The notes beneath the pieces are model-generated. The model did not search any database. It was not told where the DNA came from and saw only the letters and a program-made list of their open reading frames with translations. Below, piece by piece: positions 9,069 to 17,814 of a stretch of 64,000 nucleotides of DNA (position 1 is the stretch's first letter; every line of letters starts with the position of its first letter). The stretch comes from Methanobrevibacter sp. TLL-48-HuF1 (lineage in GTDB: Archaea > Methanobacteriota > Methanobacteria > Methanobacteriales > Methanobacteriaceae). The position numbers were made by a program, and so were the translations under genes. Where the stretch lies: NCBI RefSeq assembly GCF_023617305.1, contig NZ_CP081485.1:1416501-1480500 (forward strand). Direction: 5' to 3'.

Positions 9069-9494
9069 TTAGGTTACATCTATAATACCTGATCCATCAC
9101 CAGAACTACTGCCTGATCCTGAATCTCCGCTTGAGGAACTTCCGCTGTGGCTTGAACCTCCGCTTGAAGACCCTCCGCTTGAAGAGCTTCCACTTGAAGA
9201 GCTTTCACTGTGGCTTGTTCCACTTTGATGGCTTGAACTTCCACTTGAAGAGCTTCCAGTTGTTGAACTGGAACTGGAATCAGAACTTGAAGAACTTCCT
9301 CCAGATGAACTGGAATCAGAACTGGAACTGCTTTGATCAGATAAAGTACTATTGCTAGTTAAATTAATTGTAGAATTATTATCATGTTCAGTTGTATTAT
9401 CTGATGAATTGGTAATGTTTGTTGCATAAAAGACTAACCCAATGAGGATAATACAAACAATAATAATTGCAAGTATAATATTATTTTTCTGCAA
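9069..9494 (-). CDS. Ser/Gly-rich membrane-anchored surface protein
   Basis: A 141-residue protein with one hydrophobic helix at residues 6-27, then an acidic and Asn-rich segment, then about 90 residues made almost only of Ser and Gly with a few His, Asp and Thr. This looks like a membrane-anchored, probably glycosylated outer stalk; no enzyme domain is visible. It starts with TTG one base after the stop of the adhesin-like gene, and its ribosome site (GGAGA) lies in that gene's last codons, so translation is coupled. The low-complexity DNA (about 9100-9330) is prone to length change. Function unknown. Confidence 0.7.
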   Translation of the reverse strand: MQKNNIILAIIIVCIILIGLVFYATNITNSSDNTTEHDNNSTINLTSNSTLSDQSSSSSDSSSSGGSSSSSDSSSSSTTGSSSSGSSSHQSGTSHSESSSSGSSSSGGSSSGGSSHSGSSSSGDSGSGSSSGDGSGIIDVT

Positions 9495-9495
9495 T

Positions 9496-11385
9496 TTATC
9501 TCTCCATTTTTAGTTTATTATCAGATGATATATAGTCAAATATAGTATCAACTGATTCAATTAATAAATCAACATATGGTACAGTTACATTATTATAATC
9601 TTCGTATTTATATGTTTCATAAAGTACAGTAGGAGTACCTGATTTTTGTATAGGGAGAGTTACATATGGTGGACTTGTTTGTGAAGCAGGGAAATATTCC
9701 TTTAAACCAGGATTATCATTGATTATTTTAGTAGCTATGGCTTTTGATACATTATCCTGTGCCGGAGCAAAAGCAAAGTTAGTAATGACATATGCTCCGC
9801 CTTGATTGGAATGTACATCAACTACAAGGGAATAATTGTTTTTTATAGCTTCAGGAACTACATAATCACGTCCTAAAAGTTGTCCTCTCATTCTATTAAT
9901 ATCATCAATAGGTTTACCAATTGGTGTTACATTTATTTTATAAATATCATAACAGTAATTTAATTCACCGGATTTTTTAGTTAATTCATCAAATAATGCT
10001 TTGTGAACAGCGTTTTCAGTTACATGAACACCAATGATATAAGCTACTCTTACCTTTGAACTGGTATTACCAATGGATTTATATAAATAAACAGTACCAT
10101 TTTCATTTGAACCTAAATTGTATCTTTTAAATCCGGTTTCATTATTGTAAATCTCTAAAGTTTTTCCTACAGAATAACCGTTGTAAGTTGTTGTAATAGT
10201 ATAAACTCCAGGATATGCTTTAATATTAATAAATGCAATACCTTTTTCATCAGTAATTTTAGTTAAAACTTTACCTGCAATAAGAAATGTTACAGAAGCA
10301 TTGCTAAGTGGTCTGCCTTGTCCGTCTAAAACTTCTGCAGTAAAAGTTGCAGTACCTGTTTTGTTACATGGCTGACTAATATCATATGTAATTAAAGTTT
10401 TATTTACAAAGACATTATTTCCTGTTTGCAATCCGTCAGGATGCATAGCAGTTATAATATAATTTCCAGGATTAAGGTTAATATTTAACTTGGCAGTACC
10501 GTTTTCGTTGGTGTATTGTGTGTAGAAAACACCGTTGATATTAAATGTAACTGCTGTATTGTTAGCTATTGGATTTCCTTGTTTGTCCAAGAAAGTAGCG
10601 TAGTATTGGGATTCATTTTTATAATACTTAACTAAGTCCTTGGAAACAATTGTAGGCAAAACATCAATAGTATATCCTTTTTTTTCACCTTTAGGGTGTA
10701 TAGCTGTAATTATATATTTTTTAGGATAAAGTTGGATGTTTAATTTTGCAGTACCGTTTTCGTTGGTGTATTGTGTGTAGAAAACACCGTTGATATTAAA
10801 TGTAACTGCTGTATTGTTAGCTATTGGATTTCCCTTTTCATCCAAGAAAGTAGCATAGTATTGGGATTCATTTCTATAATACTTAACTAAATCATTTGAT
10901 TCAATAACAGATAAAATTGTAACTTTTGCATTTTTAAGTGCAGGATTATAAATATCTGAACCATTATAAGCTACTGTGAAATTGTAAACATTCGGATCTA
11001 AATTAATATTCATTCCAAATGTACCATTGCTATCTGTAATCTTATTATAACTCATACCATTAATATTAATACTAACAGTTTGGTTAATTATAGGGTTACT
11101 ATTATTGTCTAATAATTTTCCACTTAATTTTGTACCATTTTTATAGTACATTTCAAAGTCATGTATGTCAATACTAACATCGGATTTAACATCAGTGGTA
11201 TTTGGTTGGATAATATTATTATCATCAACTTCTAAATCAGTGTTAATAACGTTATTATCATATGTTTCCATACTTTGATGTAAATCAGTAGTATTTTCAT
11301 TTGCACTTACAGTAGAAATTCCAGCTATCAATATAAAAACTGATATTAGAATTATCAACTGTTTTTTAAATATTAAATTTTTCAT
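9496..11385 (-). CDS. Adhesin-like secreted protein with Ig-like repeats and a possible metallopeptidase-like C-terminal domain
   Basis: A 629-residue exported protein. Residues 1-28 form a signal peptide. Residues 55-410 hold four to five Ig-like (Big/invasin-type) repeats, each with the pattern G(K/N)PIxNxTVxxxINGxxY...DxNGTxxxNIxLxP; two are nearly identical. The last 210 residues form a different domain: IIGVHVTENAVHKAL, VVDVHSNQGG and TPTVLYETYKYE place His454, Glu457, His525 and Glu590 in an order like M14-type zinc carboxypeptidases or deacylases. That function is inference. A surface role in adhesion or wall turnover fits. A TATA box lies at 11417-11424, and the Ser/Gly-rich gene follows after one base. 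Confidence 0.8.
   Translation of the reverse strand: MKNLIFKKQLIILISVFILIAGISTVSANENTTDLHQSMETYDNNVINTDLEVDDNNIIQPNTTDVKSDVSIDIHDFEMYYKNGTKLSGKLLDNNSNPIINQTVSININGMSYNKITDSNGTFGMNINLDPNVYNFTVAYNGSDIYNPALKNAKVTILSVIESNDLVKYYRNESQYYATFLDEKGNPIANNTAVTFNINGVFYTQYTNENGTAKLNIQLYPKKYIITAIHPKGEKKGYTIDVLPTIVSKDLVKYYKNESQYYATFLDKQGNPIANNTAVTFNINGVFYTQYTNENGTAKLNINLNPGNYIITAMHPDGLQTGNNVFVNKTLITYDISQPCNKTGTATFTAEVLDGQGRPLSNASVTFLIAGKVLTKITDEKGIAFINIKAYPGVYTITTTYNGYSVGKTLEIYNNETGFKRYNLGSNENGTVYLYKSIGNTSSKVRVAYIIGVHVTENAVHKALFDELTKKSGELNYCYDIYKINVTPIGKPIDDINRMRGQLLGRDYVVPEAIKNNYSLVVDVHSNQGGAYVITNFAFAPAQDNVSKAIATKIINDNPGLKEYFPASQTSPPYVTLPIQKSGTPTVLYETYKYEDYNNVTVPYVDLLIESVDTIFDYISSDNKLKMER
10493..10892. repeat. 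Two in-frame 255-bp tandem repeat units in the adhesin-like gene
   Basis: Positions 10493-10578 and 10748-10833 are identical over 86 bases. Similarity with few changes continues to about 10637 and 10892. The period is 255 bases (85 codons), matching one Ig-like domain. The near-identity at DNA level suggests a recent duplication or gene conversion within the gene. Confidence 0.85.
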
Positions 11386-11416
11386 ATGACAACACTATAA
11401 CCAATTTGTACTTCAT

Positions 11417-11424
11417 TATATAAA
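11417..11424 (-). promoter_or_regulatory. TATA box of the adhesin-like gene
   Basis: TTTATATA on the minus strand, 32-39 bases upstream of the ATG at 11385. This spacing would give a very short leader; no ribosome site is obvious before the ATG. Confidence 0.5.
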
Positions 11425-11784
11425 CTTTTTAGGAAAAATAACACTTTTTCTGTTTATTTTTGATGTTATATGCTTCTGAAATTCATTTCTTTTTTATATT
11501 TTGTTTTAAGAGCTAATATTCTTCAGTATCATTTAAAACTTATTATTGTCTTTTTAATAAAAAAATAAAAAATAATGATAAATAAAACATAGGATGATAT
11601 AAAATGATAAACTTTCGATAAAACTTTAAAATAATGTCTAAAAGAGCGTCTTGTAAATTTATACTGATTATTTTCTTTCTAAATATGAAATGGAGTTAAT
11701 ATTTAATAATACATACTTAAAGGATAATAATTTTTAAAAATAGCTATTATGTTGTGAAATTACGAAAATTAAAAAATAAGAAAA

Positions 11785-11807
11785 AAGCAAATTAAAAAAA
11801 TTTGCTT
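11785..11807 (-). terminator. Hairpin terminator of the topoisomerase VI operon
   Basis: AAGCAAATT and AATTTGCTT form a 9-bp stem with a 5-base loop, starting 18 bases after the top6A stop on the minus strand and followed by a T-rich tract. Confidence 0.55.
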
Positions 11808-11825
11808 GAAGTTTAAGGAATAAAT

Positions 11826-12926
11826 CTATTCCATAGCCTCTAGTTTTTCTGGGAAATATGTATCTACTACATATTCGAGACCATATTTTGAGAAAGATTG
11901 CTGTTCTGCTTTTTTACCAATCTTAAGCATTTTTTTAATTTCAGTTTGCCAGAAATCACTTTTATACCTTGGGTCTTTAGCTAACTCTTTTAATCTCATA
12001 ACATCAACGTCTTTAAGATTATCTGTTGGCAAATCATAATTGATAATGTCACTAGCTGTTACTCCCATGAATTTTGCATCAGGAGTAGCTAAATCATGAT
12101 TAACGTGAGCTAATTTTGCACTTCCTGAAATAATCACCTGTGCAATATGAAATCCCCAAGGGTCTCCGTCGTTACAGATATAAACAGGCAAGTGTAATTC
12201 TTCATTTACTCTTTTAATAAATCTTCTTGTAGCACGAGCTGCTTGTCCTTTAAGTCCTACAATTAAGGTATTAAATCTGTCATATGCTTTTTCCTGAACC
12301 ATCCTGTGGAACATTCCCATGGTTTCTACAGCAATAACTCTATCTACATTACAATCTAAGAAATCTACTTGATCAATTGTTGGTGAAATAGTATATCCTG
12401 ATTTTCCAGCTTTTAAAGCATTAATTTCAACATCACCATCTTTTAAGGTTAAATCACCATATACTGAGGCACCATCTTCCTCTGGCATTAATCCTAAATC
12501 TTCCCTTGTTGTTCCTAAGGTTACTTCTAAATCTTCTCCAACAATGTTTGATTCCTGCTGTGTTTTAAAACTGATTCCCCAACCTTCAGAAACATAATAC
12601 ATTTCCCTGATTGTAGCTGTTTTTTCTCTTTGAACTAAATCTTTACAGAAATTAGCTACATAAACCATTTGCCCTAATTTTCTGATTTGTTTTACATTAC
12701 CAAGAGATCTTCTACCGTATCTGTCTCCTAAAACATAATATCTTTTTGCTTCATCATAAACAATATTTGAGGTACCACGTGAAGGAACTTTTATAGAAGG
12801 AACTTTTTGTTTTTCGATTTCTTCAATAATTTCCTGACCTAATCCTTTTAATTTGTTGAAGGTATATTCTTTTCTTAGTTCTTTATGTGATTTACCTTCT
12901 GGGTTTTGTTTTATTTCATCAGACAT
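11826..12926 (-). CDS. top6A: DNA topoisomerase VI subunit A
   Basis: Catalytic DNA-cleaving subunit of type IIB topoisomerase, related to Spo11; 366 residues, the normal length. The active-site tyrosine is in [12 protein letters not shown]. The Toprim acidic residues are in [10 protein letters not shown] and [12 protein letters not shown]. With subunit B it relaxes supercoils and decatenates DNA using ATP. It starts 13 bases after top6B, so the two form an operon (B before A), and it ends at a strong hairpin. Confidence 0.97.
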   Translation of the reverse strand: MSDEIKQNPEGKSHKELRKEYTFNKLKGLGQEIIEEIEKQKVPSIKVPSRGTSNIVYDEAKRYYVLGDRYGRRSLGNVKQIRKLGQMVYVANFCKDLVQREKTATIREMYYVSEGWGISFKTQQESNIVGEDLEVTLGTTREDLGLMPEEDGASVYGDLTLKDGDVEINALKAGKSGYTISPTIDQVDFLDCNVDRVIAVETMGMFHRMVQEKAYDRFNTLIVGLKGQAARATRRFIKRVNEELHLPVYICNDGDPWGFHIAQVIISGSAKLAHVNHDLATPDAKFMGVTASDIINYDLPTDNLKDVDVMRLKELAKDPRYKSDFWQTEIKKMLKIGKKAEQQSFSKYGLEYVVDTYFPEKLEAME

Positions 12927-12939
12927 TTAAATCACCTGT

Positions 12940-14640
12940 TTATTCTTCTTCCTCATATTCTGGAACTTCCTCTTCAATGTTTTTAAGATTACTGTGGTCA
13001 TCGTCAACAGCATATCCAAATTCATCAAGTTCTTCCATAATTAATGCGTCTTCTTCTACTTCTTCTTCCTCTTCTTCAACTTTTTCACCAAGTAATTCTG
13101 CAAGTGCCCTTTTAGTTACTTTAGCTAAAACTTGATTATATTCAGGTATTCCAGTTTCTCCTAATTTTGCAGCTTCTTCAATGATGACTGGGAGATAATC
13201 TTCGAATACTTTTGAACGCATTGCTTTTTCTTTTGCAGCTTTTTTAGCTCTTAAATGTTTTTGAAGTTTACGGGCTAAAGTCATAGTTGCCTGTCTTATT
13301 TCATGAACAATTTCAGGTTCTGGAGATACACTTTGTTTTCCGGTAGAAAGATAAGGAACTTGTGTTGAAATGATGTTTACAAATAAAGTAATTGGGGAAT
13401 TGTCAAAGTCTTTAATTCCGTAACGTTTCCAATCAATACTTTTTAGTGCTTCGGTAATTGCACAGCTTCCTTGATCAAATGTTAATGGAACTCTATTTGC
13501 AAATCTCATAATTTCTGATTTTCTTTGTTCATTTACAACTCTTCCGGAATCTCCACCATAAGCAATTCCTGCTTCAATAATGAAAGAAACACCTCCTCCA
13601 TAGGTTACAGGTTTTCTTGTAAGTGTAGCTATGAATTCAGGTTTAAGAATTTGTTTCATACCTTTTTCAATTTGTTCTGATCCGATAGGTATGAGTCCGT
13701 TACTTGGAGGAGCCATGAATTTCATTTTTTTGAAACAGTTTACAATAGCTTCTGCTTCAGCCCAGGTCATATCCTTTGGACGTTTATTCATGTCAATACC
13801 AGTCATTTCCTCAATTTCGTTTACTCTTTTATTGGACATTCTGGAAAGTGAGCTGGTTAACATACTCTTGTATCGTCTTTTATCAGTATGTTTTGCCATA
13901 AATAGAATATCATCTGCACTAACTCCTTTTGGATGTGGTAAAACTTCTTTTGGAAGTATCGGAACAATATTTGCCGCTCTTTTAAAAATATATTTGTGTC
14001 CACTTGGATCTCTAAAGGTAATTTTTGCATGAGGGTTTCCAATCATGGTTCTTCTGATGTATTCAAAAGCACCTTGTTCTGCCATGGAGTAAGAAACATC
14101 TTTAAATTGTAATTCGATACAGACTCCAGTATGTTCAGCAGGGAAATCTTCTCTTTCCATTAACATACCTTTATTTTTCTTAACATCCATTTTGAACTTC
14201 ATTTTAACTCCTTTAAGTTTATCTCCTTCCTGATAACAGGAGATTACACGAGCAGGTTCACCAGTAGTCATCTGTGATAAAAGTACACAACCACTACAAC
14301 CTAAACCTTGTTGTCCTCTTGACTGGATGTTTCTGAATTTGGATCCTGCAAACATACTACAGTATACTTGCATTACAAAGTCTTCAGGAATTCCCGGACC
14401 GTTATCGGAGTGTCTGAGAATGTAATGTTCTTTATCAATTCTTTTTAATTCAATATTGATTTCTGGAAGGATACCTGCTTCTTCAGCTGCATCAAAACTG
14501 TTCGTAATTAATTCGTGAAAAACAATTGTTAATGAGCGGATTTTACCAGTGAATCCTAACATTTGCTTGTTTTTTCTAAAGAACTCTGATGGTGTCAATT
14601 GTTGGAAATTGTCAAAGAGTTCATTTGCTTGTTGAGACAA
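12940..14640 (-). CDS. top6B: DNA topoisomerase VI subunit B
   Basis: ATPase subunit of topoisomerase VI, 566 residues. The GHKL nucleotide site is seen in [14 protein letters not shown] (N box), [10 protein letters not shown] (G1 box) and [11 protein letters not shown] (G2 region). The transducer lysine lies in the segment around [11 protein letters not shown]. The C-terminus is strongly acidic. An AAGGAGG ribosome site precedes the ATG. It is the first gene of the topoisomerase pair and lies downstream of the KH-domain gene, with a terminator and about 300 bases between them. Confidence 0.97.
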   Translation of the reverse strand: MSQQANELFDNFQQLTPSEFFRKNKQMLGFTGKIRSLTIVFHELITNSFDAAEEAGILPEINIELKRIDKEHYILRHSDNGPGIPEDFVMQVYCSMFAGSKFRNIQSRGQQGLGCSGCVLLSQMTTGEPARVISCYQEGDKLKGVKMKFKMDVKKNKGMLMEREDFPAEHTGVCIELQFKDVSYSMAEQGAFEYIRRTMIGNPHAKITFRDPSGHKYIFKRAANIVPILPKEVLPHPKGVSADDILFMAKHTDKRRYKSMLTSSLSRMSNKRVNEIEEMTGIDMNKRPKDMTWAEAEAIVNCFKKMKFMAPPSNGLIPIGSEQIEKGMKQILKPEFIATLTRKPVTYGGGVSFIIEAGIAYGGDSGRVVNEQRKSEIMRFANRVPLTFDQGSCAITEALKSIDWKRYGIKDFDNSPITLFVNIISTQVPYLSTGKQSVSPEPEIVHEIRQATMTLARKLQKHLRAKKAAKEKAMRSKVFEDYLPVIIEEAAKLGETGIPEYNQVLAKVTKRALAELLGEKVEEEEEEVEEDALIMEELDEFGYAVDDDHSNLKNIEEEVPEYEEEE

Positions 14641-14917
14641 ATTTTTCCTCCTTAAAATTTTATAATTTATTTATGAATCTATTCTTTATTTAAATCAAGT
14701 CAGAGAGCATTTTCAAAGTAATATTTTTAGAGTACTCTATCTGTTATGATTAAGTTATAGATAAAAAAATAATAATTTTATTGTAGAAAACATGATATTT
14801 TCATTACACTATCTATATATGCTAAGTAAAGTATATAATATTTTGCTATTTGTTTTGAAATTTTTGACTTCAAAATAAAATATTGCAATGCTTCTAAATC
14901 ATTGTAAAAAAAAGTTA

Positions 14918-14941
14918 AGTAACATTAATAAAAATGTTACT
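14918..14941 (-). terminator. Hairpin and U-tract terminator after the KH-domain gene
   Basis: AGTAACATT and AATGTTACT form a perfect 9-bp stem with a 6-base loop that overlaps the first two bases of the gene's stop codon region. On the minus strand it is followed within four bases by a run of eight T. It looks like a textbook intrinsic terminator. Confidence 0.7.
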
Positions 14942-15569
14942 ATTTCATCATTTCTTCATCAAAGTCGATTCCGTCTTTGAATTCGATTTCATCATCTTTG
15001 ATTCCAACAAGATCTTTAAATTCTTTAAGTTTCAATTCATCTTTTTTACGCTCTAAAAAAGAATAGACTGATTTGTGTCTTGATCCTTTTAAAATCATTT
15101 CAATAGCTTCTTTAGCTATCATGATGTTGTCCATTTCACCAATTAATGAAACGGTTTTTCCATAGATGGCCATTTGCACGTCAGCCATATCCATAATTAT
15201 TTCACGTGTTTTTCCATTTTGCCCAATTATTCTCCCTTTATATCTAGAAAGTGCATTTTTAGATTTTCCAATGTATAATGGCAATTTTATGACTTCTAAA
15301 TAAATATCATCATTAACTAAGTTAAGAGCAACTTCCGGATTAAATCCGCGAGCTACTGCTTTTACAATGTGATTTGCATTCCATACGCCAAGTGGATCGC
15401 TCATGTTTTCTTGTGGGGTGATGTAAACAGTTCCGTCTTCACTATCAATATCTAAGATTGTTTCAGTAGCCTTTTCAATTGATTTTTTTACATCTCCCTT
15501 GTTTCCAATTAGTGCCCCAATTCTATTTTGAGGTATTTTTAAATAATCTGTTTCTGGCATACTTATCAC
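14940..15569 (-). CDS. KH-domain RNA-processing protein (Pno1/Dim2-like)
   Basis: A 209-residue protein with two KH modules: IPQNRIGALIGNKGDVKKSI near the N-terminus, and RIIGQNGKTREIIMDMADV in the middle with the GxxG loop GQNG. It matches the archaeal homologue of Pno1/Dim2, which acts in small-subunit ribosome assembly with the RIO1 kinase. In many archaea it is encoded beside aIF1A and RIO1; here the RIO1 gene is on the same strand, but an opposite-strand transporter lies between them. The C-terminal 40 residues are charged. Confidence 0.88.
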   Translation of the reverse strand: MISMPETDYLKIPQNRIGALIGNKGDVKKSIEKATETILDIDSEDGTVYITPQENMSDPLGVWNANHIVKAVARGFNPEVALNLVNDDIYLEVIKLPLYIGKSKNALSRYKGRIIGQNGKTREIIMDMADVQMAIYGKTVSLIGEMDNIMIAKEAIEMILKGSRHKSVYSFLERKKDELKLKEFKDLVGIKDDEIEFKDGIDFDEEMMK

Positions 15570-15696
15570 CTTTTATAAGTAATATAAGTTATTTGTATTG
15601 TTTTATTTAATAATTTCTAAAATTTTTCAGAGGACATACTTTTTAATAGATGTTTTGATAAAAATTATTGGTGTACGAAAAATTAAAGGAATTATT

Positions 15697-16596
15697 ATGA
15701 AAAAGATTTATTTTTTATTGCCTGCTTTAGCGGGGATGATGTTTGGATCAAGTGGAATTTTTGTTAGAACTTTAACTGAAAACGGAATTGATCCGACAAC
15801 ATTGTTATTTTTAAGATTTTCAATAGCTACTCTGGTAATGTTTGTTTGTGTGTTATTGACTGACAAATCATTATTTAAAATCAAAAAGGAGTATTTGCCT
15901 TATTTTATCATTGCAGCTATTAGTATTGTAGGATTGAATCTTTGTTATAATGAGGCTATGAATTCAATTCATCTGTCTCTTGCAGCAGTATTATTGGGCA
16001 CTTCACCAATTTTTGTTATAATTGGTGCTTATTTTACATTAGGTGAAAAAATAACAGTTAAAAAAGTAGGATCAATGCTTCTGGCAATTGTAGGATGTAT
16101 ATTGGCTAGCGGATTTTTAGAAAGCAGTATTGGTTCAATTTCATTAATCGGAGTTTTAGGTGGTGTTGGAGCTGCGATATTTTGTGCTGTTTATACATTA
16201 GATTCAACAAAAGTGATTAATAGGGGATGCCATACATACAGTATTTTATTTTACTCTTTAATTTTGATTGTAATGATACTGTTACCTTTTACAGATTTTG
16301 GTCAGATAAATCATTATGTCAGTATTAATCCAGTTTCAAATGTGCTGTTTTTAATATTGCATTCATTTATTTCATTTGCTTTGCCATACATCTGTTTAAC
16401 AACTGCTTTAAATTATGTGGAATCTGGTGTGGCATCAATATTGCTGTCTGGATGTGAACCTATTGCAGCATTAATATTTGGTATTGTCTGTTATTTTGAA
16501 ATTCCAACATTTTTAATGCTTTGTGGTTTGGTAATAGTTATTGTTGCATTGGTAATCTTATGCAAACCACCTAAAAAAGAAGAAGTTAAAGTTTGA
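15697..16596 (+). CDS. EamA/DMT-superfamily transporter
   Basis: About 299 residues with ten predicted hydrophobic helices in two EamA halves (for example PALAGMMFGSSGIFVRTL and GVLGGVGAAIFCAVYTL). It exports or imports a small metabolite; the substrate cannot be told. I chose the ATG at 15697 because AAAGGA precedes it by six bases and hydrophobic helix 1 begins there; the open frame extends upstream to 15598 but is unlike the family. The gene runs against its neighbours and interrupts the aIF1A-RIO1-KH gene string. Its 3' end overlaps the RIO1 stop by 11 bases. Confidence 0.85.
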   Translation: MKKIYFLLPALAGMMFGSSGIFVRTLTENGIDPTTLLFLRFSIATLVMFVCVLLTDKSLFKIKKEYLPYFIIAAISIVGLNLCYNEAMNSIHLSLAAVLLGTSPIFVIIGAYFTLGEKITVKKVGSMLLAIVGCILASGFLESSIGSISLIGVLGGVGAAIFCAVYTLDSTKVINRGCHTYSILFYSLILIVMILLPFTDFGQINHYVSINPVSNVLFLILHSFISFALPYICLTTALNYVESGVASILLSGCEPIAALIFGIVCYFEIPTFLMLCGLVIVIVALVILCKPPKKEEVKV

Positions 16597-17359
16597 AGTC
16601 TACATATTCGTATACTTCATCATAACTTGTTTTTACACCTAATTTTTTATATTCATTAACTAATGTTTTTATATCTCTTTGAAGCAGTTCATGAGAAATA
16701 GGGTTGTCTAAAACAACAGACTGTGAAACATCAATGATAATCGGTTCTTCATTTTGATTAAGGATGTTATAATTGGATAAATCTCCATGAACTAATTTTC
16801 CTTCATGTACAAACTTTTTCAACTGCACTAAAAGCTTATTGAAAAATTCTTCAGGATTTTTTGGAGGCTGGTTTCTGACAGGTTGTGCCGGATTTCCTTT
16901 TTCATCACCAATAAATTCAATTATTAAAACATTATTTGAGCTGATGTAAGGTTCAGGAACATTAACTCCTGCATTATGTAATCTTTTAAGGTTTTTAAAT
17001 TCTTTACTTACCCAAGCATAAATCAGCTGTCTTTTATTTTTAGTTTTAACATTAAATCTTGGGTCTCCATGGACATAATAATCCATTTTTTTAAAATCAG
17101 AAGTAGCTATTCTGTAAATTTTAACAGCTACATAAGTTTCATCTTTAGTTATTCCCTTTAAAACATTAGCTTCCTTTCCAGTACTTATAGCACCATTTAA
17201 AATATCAATATAATCCTGTTTAGCTAATTTGTATAATGTTTCTAAAGTTATTTTGTCAAAAACTTCGCTTCCGACCTTTCGGTCTTCACTGCCTTTTCGT
17301 CTTTTACGTTCTCGTATTTTTTGGACTTTTGCATCAGCCTTATTGATTTTTGAATCCAT
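16586..17359 (-). CDS. rio1: RIO1-type serine protein kinase
   Basis: Atypical kinase and ATPase of small-subunit ribosome maturation, 257 residues. Motifs are the RIO1 P-loop region STGKEANVLKG, the catalytic Lys in VAVKIYRI, the flexible loop around YYVHGDPRF, the catalytic loop VHGDLSNYNIL and the metal loop IIDVSQSV. The N-terminus is basic. It starts 37 bases after the aIF1A gene and is probably cotranscribed with it. Confidence 0.95.
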   Translation of the reverse strand: MDSKINKADAKVQKIRERKRRKGSEDRKVGSEVFDKITLETLYKLAKQDYIDILNGAISTGKEANVLKGITKDETYVAVKIYRIATSDFKKMDYYVHGDPRFNVKTKNKRQLIYAWVSKEFKNLKRLHNAGVNVPEPYISSNNVLIIEFIGDEKGNPAQPVRNQPPKNPEEFFNKLLVQLKKFVHEGKLVHGDLSNYNILNQNEEPIIIDVSQSVVLDNPISHELLQRDIKTLVNEYKKLGVKTSYDEVYEYVDFKL

Positions 17360-17396
17360 TAAAATCAGTTAAAATAATAAGGGGGTAAAAGGGTAT

Positions 17397-17705
17397 TTAC
17401 ATTTTTAAATAGCCTTTTCTTTCAAGCCAGTTAGATTCAGTTTTGGTATATCTCCATATTACATCTGCTTTTTCATCTGATTGGAAATCCCATGGTTTTA
17501 CAAGAATGATATCTCCTTCACGAATCCAAATACGTTTTTTCATTTTTCCTGGGATTCTAGTCATTCTAATGTTTCCATCAGCACATCTAACTTTTAATTT
17601 ACCGTGACCCATAATTTGTTCTACGGCTCCTGGAATTTCCCCTTTTTTAGGTGTTCTTACTCTTCTAAATTCTTGTGAGTTATTGTTATTATTTGGTTTT
17701 GACAA
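17397..17705 (-). CDS. eif1A: Translation initiation factor 1A
   Basis: Archaeal aIF1A, 102 residues with one S1/OB fold. It shows the typical region GQ(V/I)xQxMGHGKLKVRCADGN in the form VEQIMGHGKLKVRC, then RIPGKMKKRIWIREGDIILV. It binds the small subunit and promotes start-codon selection. A GGAGGAGAG stretch precedes the start. First gene of the aIF1A-RIO1 unit. Confidence 0.97.
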   Translation of the reverse strand: MSKPNNNNNSQEFRRVRTPKKGEIPGAVEQIMGHGKLKVRCADGNIRMTRIPGKMKKRIWIREGDIILVKPWDFQSDEKADVIWRYTKTESNWLERKGYLKM

Positions 17706-17814
17706 GTACTCTCCTCCTCAATATAGTTTATATTTTCCATTTTGTTGATGATAAATTAAACTATTTATATATTACTTTTATTAATATATTAATGTATTCA
17801 TTAAAGGGGATAAT

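Larger units (their letters stand above)
11386..11825. other. 440-bp intergenic region upstream of the adhesin-like gene
   Basis: AT-rich spacer with no convincing gene. Its left end holds the adhesin promoter (TATA box at 11417-11424). Its right end holds the top6A hairpin terminator at 11785-11807. I see nothing else I can name in the middle. Confidence 0.6.

Noticed and set aside
9100-9330. A repeat-rich stretch that looks like a CRISPR or satellite array
   Set aside because: The repeats are short, irregular and codon-phased, encoding a Ser/Gly-rich protein tail; there are no equal-length spacers.
12887-13135. Open frame opposite the start of top6A and end of top6B
   Set aside because: It is the reverse of acidic, Glu-rich coding sequence; the Ser-rich product is a shadow.
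15598-15696. Longer N-terminus for the EamA transporter
   Set aside because: The extra 33 residues are not family-like, and a ribosome site supports the ATG at 15697.
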